Of a DNA stretch of 64,000 nt, positions 1 to 9,153 are shown in pieces (positions within the stretch are counted from its first letter, which is position 1; each line of letters begins with the position of its first letter). The DNA is from Chloroflexota bacterium (GTDB taxonomy: Bacteria; Chloroflexota; Anaerolineae; CG2-30-64-16). Below the pieces are notes generated by a model, which did no database searches, was not told the origin of the DNA, and saw only the letters and a list, made by a program, of their open reading frames with translations. The DNA is taken from the NCBI GenBank assembly GCA_026389845.1, contig JAPLHB010000105.1:62001-126000 (forward strand). The letters run 5' to 3'. The position numbers and the translations under genes are program-made.

Positions 1-1
1 G

Positions 2-304
2 GGCGGCGCTTGGTTCACACTGGAGGCCGTGGACGTCTTTAACCCGATGATGACCAACGGCCTGGGATTCATCGGGCTGGCCGCAATGATCTTCGGTAAG
101 TGGAGCCCGTTCGGCGCGTTGATCGGCGCGCTGATCTTCGGCCTGGGCAACAGCGTGACCGCGACGATCAGCATCTTCCGGCCCGACATCCCGTCGCAGA
201 TTCCGCAGATGCTGCCCTACCTGTTGACCATCATCGTCCTCACCGGCGTCGTAGGCCGGGCCATCCCGCCTGCGGCCGATGGGCAGGCGTACGAGAAGAA
301 CTAA
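2..304 (+). CDS. ABC transporter permease (sugar/nucleoside type), C-terminal part, truncated by window edge
   Basis: Open from window start; GGAWFTLEAVDVFNPMMTNGLGFIGLAAMIFGKWSPFGALIGALIFGLGNS resembles BmpA-type nucleoside/simple sugar permeases. Confidence 0.8.
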   Translation, partial: GGAWFTLEAVDVFNPMMTNGLGFIGLAAMIFGKWSPFGALIGALIFGLGNSVTATISIFRPDIPSQIPQMLPYLLTIIVLTGVVGRAIPPAADGQAYEKN

Positions 305-450
305 GTTGCAACCGTCCATTAACCCTCCCGCGGGCTGACAACACCAGCCGCGGGAGGGCGCTTTGTCTCTTTACGGCCGCTGTCGAGGAATTGCAGGAGA
401 GTGCACTCGATTTGCAGAATCGTGTATTGGAAAAGCGACACGTTGATTCT

Positions 451-1998
451 ATGTCGAAGATGAATAAGTACCGCGCGGCTCGGACGCTTGATGCGATCTC
501 CAATCCGCAAGACCTGAGCTACAAAGTGCCAGGGCTGTTGACCTGGCTTTTGGTGATTGTGGCGATTGTTGGCCTCTGGGCATTCCCGCGCCCCGTTTTG
601 TATGGGGCGCGGGTCGTGGCGTTTTATACGTTGATCCGCTATGTCATCATTGTCTTTTTCTACCTCGTCGGCCTGATCCGCGTTCGTCGCTGGGAGACTC
701 GCGTCAAGCTCGGCGCTGACCCTGGCACCCCGCCCCATGGCGCGCTCCGTTACGACGATATCCATCACGTTGTCTTCGTCTGCAATTACAAGGAACCGGC
801 GGAGATCCTGACCCGCACGCTCACCGCCCTGGCGGAGCAAGAAAATGCCCGGCATCGGTTGACGGTTGTGCTGGCGATGGAGGAAGCGGAAGCGGGCGCC
901 CGCGCCAAGGGCCAGAAGCTACAAGAGGCCTTCGCCGGGCGCTTTGCCCGTTTCCTGGTGACGGTTCATCCGGCCAATGTGCCGGGCGAAATCGCCGGCA
1001 AAGGCCCTAACCAGGGGTGGGCCGCGCGTCAGGCAAAGCGGGAACTGGTAGATCGGCTGAAACTTCCCATCGAAAATCTGGTGCTGACCACCTGTGACGC
1101 TGACTCGATCTTGCACCTGCACTATTTTTCCGAGTTGACGCGGCTGTTTGCCGCAGATGAGCGCCGCTATGAGCGGTTCTGGCAGGCGCCTCTGCTGTTC
1201 GATAACAACGTCTGGCAGGTCCAGTTCCCGATCCGGCTGCTGACCTACTTCGCCAACGCCGTGCAGTTATCCGAGTTGGCGAATCCGGTGTCGCTGACCC
1301 TGCCGCTGAGCACCTTCTCCCTCAGTTACAAGCTCGCCAATTCGGTTGGCTATTGGGATCGCAGCATCACCGCGGACGATGCCCACATGTTTTTGCGCTG
1401 CCTGTTCGGCACACAAGGAAGAGCCAGCTTGGTGCGGATCTTCTTGCCAACCCGAGGCGACACGATCACCGGTGCGACGGTGTGGCAGGCCATGGTCAAC
1501 TTCTACCGGCAGAAGGTGCGCCACGGCTGGGGCTGCGAAGATGTGGGTTATGTGCTCCAACAATGGACGCGGCCCAGCATGCCCTTTTACAAAAAACTGC
1601 CCTACCTGATCAAGGTCCTGCACGACCACTTGATCTTTAGCATCGGTAGCCTCGCGGTGATCGTGGGGACGCTCTTGGCGTACAAGTACGAAGGTACGTG
1701 GCTCATCACCTTGCCGCCGAACTTCGCCTATCCGCTCCTGTTGCACGTGATTAACGTGATCGGCGCGCTGGGCACATGGACTATCTGGCTGGTGGAACGC
1801 TTCCGCACGGCGAGAGGCTGGCGCCACTGGGGGCTGCTGACGTTGATCACTGAAATCGTTGCCTGGGCCGCTTTCCCGGTGCTCAGCGTGGTGTTGGTGG
1901 GACTGCCCGCGCTCCAGGCGCAGACGCAGATGATGCTGGGGATGCCGCTGAATCACTTCCGAACGCCCAAACAGGCCGAATCGCCGGTGGGGCAGTGA
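451..1998 (+). CDS. Membrane-associated glycosyltransferase family 2-like protein
   Basis: ORF track frame 100..1998; likely start ATG at 451; multiple TM segments and GT2-like core (VFVCNYKEPAEILTRTLTAL, DADSI). Confidence 0.75.
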   Translation: MSKMNKYRAARTLDAISNPQDLSYKVPGLLTWLLVIVAIVGLWAFPRPVLYGARVVAFYTLIRYVIIVFFYLVGLIRVRRWETRVKLGADPGTPPHGALRYDDIHHVVFVCNYKEPAEILTRTLTALAEQENARHRLTVVLAMEEAEAGARAKGQKLQEAFAGRFARFLVTVHPANVPGEIAGKGPNQGWAARQAKRELVDRLKLPIENLVLTTCDADSILHLHYFSELTRLFAADERRYERFWQAPLLFDNNVWQVQFPIRLLTYFANAVQLSELANPVSLTLPLSTFSLSYKLANSVGYWDRSITADDAHMFLRCLFGTQGRASLVRIFLPTRGDTITGATVWQAMVNFYRQKVRHGWGCEDVGYVLQQWTRPSMPFYKKLPYLIKVLHDHLIFSIGSLAVIVGTLLAYKYEGTWLITLPPNFAYPLLLHVINVIGALGTWTIWLVERFRTARGWRHWGLLTLITEIVAWAAFPVLSVVLVGLPALQAQTQMMLGMPLNHFRTPKQAESPVGQ

Positions 1999-2006
1999 GA
2001 ACGATT

Positions 2007-2170
2007 TTAGCGCCGCGAACCTGTCACTCGGCGCTCGATCCCCTGCGCAGCCTGCCCTAGCGTATAGTTCACCCCGAAGTAGATCACCGCAATCACGAAC
2101 AACGTCTCCATCGGATTCCGATTGAACTGGTAGAGGATCTGCCCGCGAAAAGGGTGTTTGACAAGCCCGC
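2007..2170 (-). pseudogene. Remnant of polar amino acid ABC transporter permease C-terminus
   Basis: Minus-strand translation ..RNPMETLFVIAVIYFGVNYTLGQAAQGIERRVTGSRR* resembles the C-terminus of His/Glu-type ABC permeases; no upstream coding remains. Confidence 0.55.
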
Positions 2171-2222
2171 TGTCCTGACATACAATCGCCTTGAAATTCC
2201 TGAAGATCATGGAAGGTAAGAC

Positions 2223-3689
2223 ATGGCTTATCGCGACCTGCGCGAATTCATCGCCCGGCTGGAAGCGGCCGGCGAGTTGATCCGTGTCAAAGCACCCGTC
2301 AGCGCGCAGTTGGAGATCACCGAGATCGTTGATCGAATCAGCAAGGGGCCGGCCGGGCAGAACAAGGCGCTGCTGTTCGAGAATGTGCGCGGCTGCGAAG
2401 TGCCGGTGCTGATCAACGCGTTCGGCTCGGCGCAGCGCATGGCATGGGCGCTGGGCGTGGACGACCTGAACGAGCTGGCGACCCGCCTGGGCCGCCTGCT
2501 GCGACCGGAGTTGCCGCATGGCCTGGGCCCGATGTTCGACAAGGCGGGCGAGTTGTGGGGCGCGCTGCGCAGCGTGGGCTTGGGGCCGAGCTTGGTGCGC
2601 CATGCGGCCGTGCAAGAGATCGTGCTCGCAGGCGAGGACGCGAGCCTCGACCGCTTGCCTATCCTCCAGTGCTGGCCGAAAGACGGCGGTCGCTACGTCA
2701 CCCTGCCGGCCGTCATCACCCGCGACCCCGTCCGCGGCACGCGCAACGTCGGTATGTATCGCTTGCAGGTGTACGACAGCCGCACGCTGGGGATGCACTG
2801 GCAGCTCCATAAGGGCGGCGCCGAGCATCAGCGCGTCGCAGAACGCGCGGGTGCGGAGCGCATCCCCGTGGCAGTCAGCCTGGGCGGCGACCCGGCGGTG
2901 ATGTGGTGCGCCTCGGCGCCACTGCCGCCGGACATAGATGAGTTCTTGTTGGCGGGCTGGCTGCGCGGGAAGCCCGTCCCGCTGGTCAAGTGCGTCACCC
3001 AGCCATTGGAAGTCCCCGCCGACGCCGAGATCGTTATCGAGGGCACCGTGGACCCGGCCGAATCGCGGCCCGAAGGCCCCTTCGGTGATCACACCGGCTA
3101 TTATACCCCCGTCGCCGACTATCCGGTGATGCACGTCACCGCAATCACCCACCGCCGCGAGCCAATCTACCCCGCCACAGTCGTCGGCCGGCCGCCGATG
3201 GAAGATTACTGGATGGGCAAGGCCACCGAGCGGCTCTTTTTGCCCCTCATGCGCCTGTTCCTCAGCGAGATCGTGGACGTGGCGATGCCGGCCGAAGGGG
3301 TCTTCCACAATCTGGTGCTGGTGAGTATCCGCAAACGTTTCCCCGGCCACCCGCGCAAGGTCATCAACGGCCTGTGGGGGCTGGGGCTAATGATGCTGGC
3401 GAAGGCCATCGTCATCTTCGACGAGAACGTGGACGTGCAGAACAGCGCCGAAGCCTACTGGCAGATGTTCGGCAACGTGGACTGGGCGCACGACGTGGTC
3501 ATCCAGGAAGGTCCAACCGATGCACTCGACCACGCGTCGTACCGCTTCGCGTTCGGGGGCAAGATCGGGATTGACGCCACCGCGAAAGGGCCGCTGGACG
3601 GCTACACGCGCGGCTGGCCGGAGTCGGTCGCAATGCCCGAGGTGGTGCGGAAGCTGGTGACGGAGCGGTGGGAGGAGTATATCGGGTGA
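2223..3689 (+). CDS. UbiD family decarboxylase
   Basis: Full-length 488 aa; MAYRDLREFIARLEAAGELIRVKAPV..., EGPFGDHTGYYTP motif typical of UbiD. Confidence 0.95.
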   Translation: MAYRDLREFIARLEAAGELIRVKAPVSAQLEITEIVDRISKGPAGQNKALLFENVRGCEVPVLINAFGSAQRMAWALGVDDLNELATRLGRLLRPELPHGLGPMFDKAGELWGALRSVGLGPSLVRHAAVQEIVLAGEDASLDRLPILQCWPKDGGRYVTLPAVITRDPVRGTRNVGMYRLQVYDSRTLGMHWQLHKGGAEHQRVAERAGAERIPVAVSLGGDPAVMWCASAPLPPDIDEFLLAGWLRGKPVPLVKCVTQPLEVPADAEIVIEGTVDPAESRPEGPFGDHTGYYTPVADYPVMHVTAITHRREPIYPATVVGRPPMEDYWMGKATERLFLPLMRLFLSEIVDVAMPAEGVFHNLVLVSIRKRFPGHPRKVINGLWGLGLMMLAKAIVIFDENVDVQNSAEAYWQMFGNVDWAHDVVIQEGPTDALDHASYRFAFGGKIGIDATAKGPLDGYTRGWPESVAMPEVVRKLVTERWEEYIG

Positions 3690-4243
3690 GTTTTGTCGAG
3701 ATTCTGCTGATTGCCGTGGGCCTGGCGATGGACGCGTTCGCCGTGTCGCTGGGGATCGGTACAACCGGCCGCGCGTCTGGCCCGCGGCCGATCTTCCGCC
3801 TGGCGTTCCATTTCGGCTTGTTCCAGGCGCTCATGCCCGTCCTGGGTTGGCTCGCCGGCACAGGCGTTGCCGGTTTCATCGAAGATTTCGATCACTGGGT
3901 CGCGCTGATCCTGCTGGCTTTCGTCGGCGTGCGGATGATTCGCTCCGGCCTCGATTCGAACGGCGAGTCGCACGCCAACGATCCCTCGCGCGGCGGCACC
4001 CTCATCATGCTGGCCGTGGCGACGAGCATAGATGCGTTCGCCATCGGCCTGAGCCTGGCGATGTTGCGCGTGAACATCCTGTATCCCGCGATCGTCATCG
4101 GCGTGGTGACGGGTGGCCTTTCGCTGGCAGCGTTGCTGGTCGGTGGCCGGCTGGGCAAGGTCTTCGGCAAGCGGATGGAGGTCCTGGGCGGGCTGATTTT
4201 GATCGGGATCGGGATAAGGGTAGTCATCTCACATTTGGTGTAG
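3686..4243 (+). CDS. mntP: Manganese efflux pump MntP
   Basis: Six-TM protein with duplicated AMDAFAVSLG / SIDAFAIGLS motifs; GTG start overlaps ubiD-like stop. Confidence 0.92.
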   Translation: MSFVEILLIAVGLAMDAFAVSLGIGTTGRASGPRPIFRLAFHFGLFQALMPVLGWLAGTGVAGFIEDFDHWVALILLAFVGVRMIRSGLDSNGESHANDPSRGGTLIMLAVATSIDAFAIGLSLAMLRVNILYPAIVIGVVTGGLSLAALLVGGRLGKVFGKRMEVLGGLILIGIGIRVVISHLV

Positions 4244-4270
4244 AGGATCGGTGGTATAATATCTGGGATG

Positions 4271-4305
4271 CGTGAAACGTGATACGTGAAGTGTGACGCG
4301 TAATC
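4271..4305. repeat. Tandem heptamer array (CGTGAAA CGTGATA CGTGAAG TGTGACG CGTAATC)
   Basis: Five consecutive 7-nt units read directly. Confidence 0.8.
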
Positions 4306-4325
4306 CACCTGGATGTAAGGTTGCG

Positions 4326-4823
4326 ATGGATACCCGGCAACTGGTTGAGACACTCAAGGATTTCATGGCGCGGCAGCCGGAGGTGCGGCTGGCGTACCTG
4401 TTCGGCTCGCACGGACGAGGCACAGCCAATGCGTTGAGCGACGTGGATCTGGCGGTTCTCCTGGACGAGCGTCTGTCGCCCGCGGAGCAGGGGCAGGTCC
4501 ACGTGCGGCTAATGGGCGACTTGATGGGCCTCTTGCACCGGGATGACGTAGACCTGGTCATCCTGAATCGGGCGCCGTTGCTGCTGCGCCATTGCGTGCT
4601 GCGCGATGGCAACCTGGTGTTCGCCGCCGACGAGCAAGAGCGGGCGCGCTTTGCGGCAGATACGCTCCAACGTTACCTGGATCATCGCTATATGTACGAC
4701 GTGCTGGATGAAGCCATGCTTGCCCGGCTTCGGGAGGGGCGCTTTGGTCGTGGACAAATCGGCGATTCGCGCGCGCTTCGCCAGGCTCGAACGGTGCATC
4801 GCCAAACTGCGGGCGGCGACTGA
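4326..4823 (+). CDS. mntA: MNT-type nucleotidyltransferase antitoxin (MntA-like, type VII TA)
   Basis: GSHGRGTANALSDVDLAVL = GSX10DXD motif; overlaps HepT-like gene. Confidence 0.85.
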   Translation: MDTRQLVETLKDFMARQPEVRLAYLFGSHGRGTANALSDVDLAVLLDERLSPAEQGQVHVRLMGDLMGLLHRDDVDLVILNRAPLLLRHCVLRDGNLVFAADEQERARFAADTLQRYLDHRYMYDVLDEAMLARLREGRFGRGQIGDSRALRQARTVHRQTAGGD

Positions 4824-5181
4824 AGACCTGGACTTCGACACCTACCTCGAAGATGAATTCTTGCAGGACGTGTTGGAGCATAACCTACAGATCGCCAGCC
4901 AGATCGTGCTGGATGTTAGCACGCACATCATCGCTGAGCAGGGCTGGGAGATACCCGACGACTACGAGCAGGCGGTGGTTATCCTGGCGCGTCACGGCGT
5001 CACCCCACAGGAGTTGACCGCGCAGTTGCGCGGCATGGCGGGCTTCCGCAACGTCCTCGTCCACGCCTACCTTGAGGTTGACCAGGACATCGTCTTTGCG
5101 GCGGCGACCGATCACCTGGCGGACTACGAGATGTTCGCACAGAGCGTGACGGCCTGGCTGGACAGCACCTCGGCGCAATGA
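4750..5181 (+). CDS. hepT: HEPN domain toxin HepT-like
   Basis: RNVLVHAY = RX4HXY HEPN motif; adjacent to MNT gene; start GTG 4750 or TTG 4744. Confidence 0.85.
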   Translation: MDKSAIRARFARLERCIAKLRAATEDLDFDTYLEDEFLQDVLEHNLQIASQIVLDVSTHIIAEQGWEIPDDYEQAVVILARHGVTPQELTAQLRGMAGFRNVLVHAYLEVDQDIVFAAATDHLADYEMFAQSVTAWLDSTSAQ

Positions 5182-6029
5182 GACAATTTCGCATCCTGCT
5201 CGACCTGGTCAAGTTCGAGCACACGATTTTCGCTCTGCCGTTCGCCTATTTGGGAATGGTGCTGGCAGCGGGCGGATGGCCCGGATGGGGCAAGTTCGCC
5301 TGGATCACGGTGGCGATGGCCGCGGCGCGCACGTTCGCCTTCGCGGTCAACCGGCTGGCCGACCGCTTTTATGATGCGCGCAACCCGCGCACGGCGGGTC
5401 GCTCTCTGCCGAGCGGGAAGATCGGCCCGCGGGCGGTTGTTGCTTTGGCGGTCGTGGCCCTGGCGTTGTTGATCCTGGCCGCGTGGCAACTCAACCGTTT
5501 CGTGCTGGCGTTGCTGCCCGGCGCGGTGCTCTTCCTGGCCGGTTACTCGTACACCAAGCGGTTCACGTGGCTCAGCCATTGGGTGCTCGGCTTCACCGAC
5601 GGCATGGCCGTGGCTGGCGCGTGGGCTGCGGTGACAGGCTCGCTGGCGCATCCCACCCCTTGGCTGCTCTGGCTGGCGGTGACAGCCTGGATCGCGGGCT
5701 TCGACCTGATCTACGCATGCCAGGACACCGACTTCGACCGGGCCGAGGGGTTGCATTCCGTCCCCGCGGCCTTCGGCAACGCGGCGGCGCTGCGCTGGGC
5801 CAGGATCAACCATCTGTTGACCGTGCTGGCGCTGGCCGCGGCCGGATGGTCGCTGGGGCTGCGCTGGCCGTTTTGGGCCGGGCTGATCGCGATCGCTGGC
5901 TTGCTGTGGTACGAGAACAGCCTGGTCAAGTCCGACGACTTGAGCCGGGTGAACCTGGCGTTTTTCAACGTCAACGGGTACATCAGCGTGCTGGTGTTCG
6001 TGGCCGCCTGGGCGGGGCTGCGGGGCTAG
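5178..6029 (+). CDS. UbiA-like polyprenyltransferase (MqnP-like)
   Basis: NRLADRFYDARNPRTAGRSLPSG and YACQDTDFDRAEGLHSVP prenyltransferase motifs. Confidence 0.93.
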   Translation: MRQFRILLDLVKFEHTIFALPFAYLGMVLAAGGWPGWGKFAWITVAMAAARTFAFAVNRLADRFYDARNPRTAGRSLPSGKIGPRAVVALAVVALALLILAAWQLNRFVLALLPGAVLFLAGYSYTKRFTWLSHWVLGFTDGMAVAGAWAAVTGSLAHPTPWLLWLAVTAWIAGFDLIYACQDTDFDRAEGLHSVPAAFGNAAALRWARINHLLTVLALAAAGWSLGLRWPFWAGLIAIAGLLWYENSLVKSDDLSRVNLAFFNVNGYISVLVFVAAWAGLRG

Positions 6030-6067
6030 AAGCTGGAAGCTGCAAACTAGAAACTGGAAGCTGGTCT
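6026..6067. repeat. Tandem heptamer array of CTGGAAG type overlapping the prenyltransferase stop codon
   Basis: CTAGAAG CTGGAAG CTGCAAA CTAGAAA CTGGAAG CTGGTCT. Confidence 0.85.
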
Positions 6068-6088
6068 GCAAACTTGGAGGAGAAAAAC

Positions 6089-6475
6089 ATGCGTGGAATT
6101 CTTGCCGGTCTGTTGGTTGCATCGCTGGTCTTGGTCCTGGCTCTGCTGATCGCCACCGTCGGCTCGGTCGGCGTGGCACTCATCGGACTGCTGCTGCACC
6201 ACTGGTTCGATCTGACCCAGTGGCAGGGCAGCCTGATCGCCGTGGTTGTGGGCGGGGGCCTCAGCCTGGTGGTCTACAGAACCGTCGCCGCGGCGTCTGT
6301 CCCCACGACCTACAGCGATAATTGGGACGACGATGAGGAAGAGGAAGATGAAGAAGACGAGGAAGAGTACGAGCCGCCCATCGTCCCCTGGCGTCGCAGC
6401 CGGCCTACACCGGGCGAGTTGCCCGTGCAGAAGCCCACAAGTACACCGAGCAAGCCGGTGGGCAAGAAGAAGTGA
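6089..6475 (+). CDS. Hypothetical membrane protein with acidic low-complexity tail
   Basis: Two predicted TM segments then DDDEEEEDEEDEEEYEPP. Confidence 0.7.
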   Translation: MRGILAGLLVASLVLVLALLIATVGSVGVALIGLLLHHWFDLTQWQGSLIAVVVGGGLSLVVYRTVAAASVPTTYSDNWDDDEEEEDEEDEEEYEPPIVPWRRSRPTPGELPVQKPTSTPSKPVGKKK

Positions 6476-7428
6476 AAATGAAGCAGCTAGCTCTACTCAT
6501 TCTCATCGTCTTACTGGCGGCAGTCTTGACCGGCTGCGCGCCGGCCAAACCGGAAGATACCAGCCTCAAAATTGCATTGATCCCCGTGCTCGACGTGATC
6601 CCGGTGTTCATCGCCCAACAAAACGGCTATTTCGCTGAGCAGGGCATCCAGGTGGAGGGTATCCCGGTCAAAAGCGCGCAGGAGCGCGACGTGCTGATCC
6701 AGACCGGCCAAACCGATGGCATGCTGACCGATCTCATTTCCACTGGCCTGTTCAACAAAGACAGTGTCAAGGTCAAGGCCGTCTACACGACGCGGCGGTC
6801 CTACCCCAACGCGCCGGTGTTCCGTGTTCTGGCCGGGCCGAAGACCGATATCAAATCCCCGACCGACCTGAAGGGCGTGCCCATCGGCATCAGCCAGAAC
6901 ACCGTCATCGAATACTTGACCGACCGCATCCTGGAGGCCGAAGGCTTGCAGCGGAGCGACATTGCCGTGGTGGAGGTGAGCGCCATCCCCGTGCGCTACG
7001 AGCAGTTGCTGAACGGCAACCTCAAGGCCGCCACCCTGCCCGATCCACTGGCGCAGGCCGCGCTCACGGCCGGGGCAAAGTTGGTGGTGGATGACTCGAA
7101 GTACGCCAGCGAGTCGCAGTCGGTGCTCAGCTTCCGTTTGGAGACCCTCAAGGCCAAGCCGAACACCGTCAAGAAGTTCCTGGTCGCCTGGGAGAAGGCC
7201 GTCAAAGAGCTGAACGCGCACCCCGAGAAGTATCAGAGCGTCCTCATCGAGCAGGGCCGCGTGCCCAAGTCCATCGAGAACAGCTACAAGATGCCGCCCT
7301 TCCCCGAACGCGGCGTCCCCACGGCGGCTGAGGTCGCCGACGTAGTCAAATGGCTGCGGGAGAAGGGGCTGGTGGGGCGGGAGATTCCGTACGCGGATAT
7401 GGTAGATAGCTCGTTTCTGCCGAAGTGA
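6472..7428 (+). CDS. ABC transporter substrate-binding lipoprotein, NitT/TauT family
   Basis: Lipobox LLAAVLTGC; IPVLDVIPVFIAQQNGYFAEQGIQVE; followed by ATPase and permease genes. Confidence 0.88.
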   Translation: MKMKQLALLILIVLLAAVLTGCAPAKPEDTSLKIALIPVLDVIPVFIAQQNGYFAEQGIQVEGIPVKSAQERDVLIQTGQTDGMLTDLISTGLFNKDSVKVKAVYTTRRSYPNAPVFRVLAGPKTDIKSPTDLKGVPIGISQNTVIEYLTDRILEAEGLQRSDIAVVEVSAIPVRYEQLLNGNLKAATLPDPLAQAALTAGAKLVVDDSKYASESQSVLSFRLETLKAKPNTVKKFLVAWEKAVKELNAHPEKYQSVLIEQGRVPKSIENSYKMPPFPERGVPTAAEVADVVKWLREKGLVGREIPYADMVDSSFLPK

Positions 7429-7431
7429 GTT

Positions 7432-7459
7432 CGTGATACGTGCTGCGTGATACGTGAAT
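7432..7459. repeat. Tandem heptamer array CGTGATA CGTGCTG CGTGATA CGTGAAT
   Basis: Four consecutive 7-nt units just after the SBP stop codon. Confidence 0.85.
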
Positions 7460-7470
7460 TCGACTATCCC

Positions 7471-8307
7471 ATGGTCGTCATCGAATCCCTCACCTTCGCC
7501 TACCCCACCCAACCGCCCGTCTTCCAGGCCTTTTCCTGGCAGGCCGCGGCGGGCGAGGCGTGGGCGGTGATCGGGCCATCGGGGTGCGGCAAGAGCACGC
7601 TCCTCTACCTGATCGCGGGACTGCGGCAGCCGAGCGCAGGACGCGTGAGGGTGGATGGCCAGCCCGTCCCCCGTCCGCGGGCCGGCACCGGGCTGATCCT
7701 CCAGGACTACGGCTTGCTGCCCTGGGCGACGGTGTGGGACAACGTGGCGCTGGTGATGCGTATGGGGCATTTATATCGCGGCAAGACCGGCGCCCGCGAC
7801 GAGCCACGTCCCTACCCGCGGCCCGACATCACCGCCGACCAGGTGGATCACTGGCTAGTGCGGTTGGGGATCGCGGAGCTACGGGACAAATACCCCGGCC
7901 AAATCAGCGGCGGCCAACGGCAACGGACGGCCATCGCCCGCAGCCTGCTTCAGCAGCCCAATCTGCTGCTGATGGACGAGCCATTCTCGTCGCTCGACGC
8001 GCTCACCCGCGAGGACTTGCAACGCCTCACCGTCGAGCTGCGGCAAGAGACCGGCGTGACCACCGTCGCGGTGACGCACAACATCGAAGAAGCGGTCTAC
8101 CTGGGCCAGCGAATTCTCGTTTTGGGCCGGCCGCCGAACACCGATGCCCGCGTCATCGAGAACCCGGCGGCCGGTGATCCCGGCTACCGCGGCCAGCCGG
8201 CATACTGGCAGAAGTGCGCAGAACTACGCGAGGCGTTGGGAGGAGATGAAAGACGAAAGACGAAGGACGAACTGCTTTCGTCTACCGCCGTTCGTCCTTC
8301 GTCATGA
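7471..8307 (+). CDS. ABC transporter ATP-binding protein, NitT/TauT type
   Basis: Walker A GPSGCGKST, signature ISGGQRQR, Walker B LLLMDEPFSSLD. Confidence 0.93.
   Translation: MVVIESLTFAYPTQPPVFQAFSWQAAAGEAWAVIGPSGCGKSTLLYLIAGLRQPSAGRVRVDGQPVPRPRAGTGLILQDYGLLPWATVWDNVALVMRMGHLYRGKTGARDEPRPYPRPDITADQVDHWLVRLGIAELRDKYPGQISGGQRQRTAIARSLLQQPNLLLMDEPFSSLDALTREDLQRLTVELRQETGVTTVAVTHNIEEAVYLGQRILVLGRPPNTDARVIENPAAGDPGYRGQPAYWQKCAELREALGGDERRKTKDELLSSTAVRPSS
8244..8303. repeat. In-frame heptamer array plus inverted copy at 3' end of ABC ATPase gene
   Basis: AGATGAA AGACGAA AGACGAA GGACGAA ... GTTCGTCCTTCGTCAT; encodes GDERRKTKDELLSSTAVRPSS. Confidence 0.8.
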
Positions 8308-8313
8308 GGCATC

Positions 8314-9060
8314 ATGCGACGTCGCGATTTGGCCTTGGGAACGCTTGGTCTGCTGCTCGCCTGGCAACTTGTGGCGATCTTGCTGCGCGTAGATCTCTTG
8401 CCCGGGCCGTTGGCGGTGGGGCAGGCGCTCGTGCGCGAGGTGCCGCGCGCCCTAGGCCGGCACTTCCTGGTGAGTGGGTGGCGGGTAGTCGCCAGCATCG
8501 CCCTTTCCATGGTCACAGCGGTCCCGGCCGGCCTGGTGCTGGGCCAGAGCCAACGCCTCAACCGCCTCTTTTCGCCGGTCGTCTACATCGTCTACCCGAT
8601 TCCCAAAATCGTCTTCCTTCCGATCATTTTGCTCTTCCTCGGCATCGGTGATTCTTCGAAGATCTTCATCATCTTCCTGATCCTGTTTTTCCAGATCCTG
8701 GTGGTGGTGCGAGATTCGGCCAGCGCGCTGCGGCCGGAGCTGATCTACTCGGTGCGCTCGTTGGGGGCCGGCCGGCGGGCGCTGTTTCGCTTCGTCTATC
8801 TGCCTGCGACCATCCCGGCCGCCCTCACCGCGCTGCGCGTGAGCGTGGGCACGGCCATCGCGGTGCTCTTCTTTGCAGAAACCTTCGCCACGACTTCGGG
8901 GCTGGGCTACTACATCATCGTAGAGAGCTGGGGCCGGCTGGCCTACCCGGAGATGTACGCCGGGGTGGTGGCGATGAGCCTGCTGGGGCTGCTGCTCTAC
9001 TTCGTGGTAGATTGGCTGGAGCGCCGGCTGGCGCCGTGGATGTTCGTGCGTGATGCGTGA
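8314..9060 (+). CDS. ABC transporter permease, NitT/TauT type
   Basis: Permease EAA-like loop (YSVRSLGAGRRALFRFVYLPATIPAALTALRVSVGTA). Confidence 0.93.
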   Translation: MRRRDLALGTLGLLLAWQLVAILLRVDLLPGPLAVGQALVREVPRALGRHFLVSGWRVVASIALSMVTAVPAGLVLGQSQRLNRLFSPVVYIVYPIPKIVFLPIILLFLGIGDSSKIFIIFLILFFQILVVVRDSASALRPELIYSVRSLGAGRRALFRFVYLPATIPAALTALRVSVGTAIAVLFFAETFATTSGLGYYIIVESWGRLAYPEMYAGVVAMSLLGLLLYFVVDWLERRLAPWMFVRDA

Positions 9061-9083
9061 TACGTGCTGCGTGTTGCGTGAAG
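9049..9083. repeat. Tandem heptamer array CGTGATG CGTGATA CGTGCTG CGTGTTG CGTGAAG
   Basis: Five units; contains the permease TGA stop codon. Confidence 0.88.
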
Positions 9084-9086
9084 GGG

Positions 9087-9153
9087 CGACCGACGACGAC
9101 CGACGTCTTTCGTCGTTCGTCGTCGGTCGTTCGTCCATCGTCGTTCGGCGTCA
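9087..9153. repeat. GACGA/CGTCG-rich degenerate heptamer array with inverted halves
   Basis: GACCGACGACGACCGACGTCTTTCGTCGTTCGTCGTCGGTCGTTCGTCCATCGTCGTTCGGCGTC. Confidence 0.7.

Noticed and set aside
2007-3350. 447-aa minus-strand ORF over the UbiD-like gene
   Set aside because: Antisense shadow ORF in high-GC DNA; only its last about 55 codons outside the UbiD gene look real (permease remnant).
5124-6179. 351-aa minus-strand ORF
   Set aside because: Arg/Gln/Pro-rich antisense of the convincing UbiA-like gene.
7447-7470. GTG start of the ABC ATPase inside the heptamer array
   Set aside because: ATG at 7471 gives the standard N-terminus; residues before it derive from the repeat.
6511-7770. 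419-aa minus-strand ORF
   Set aside because: Antisense of the substrate-binding protein and ATPase genes; low-complexity composition.
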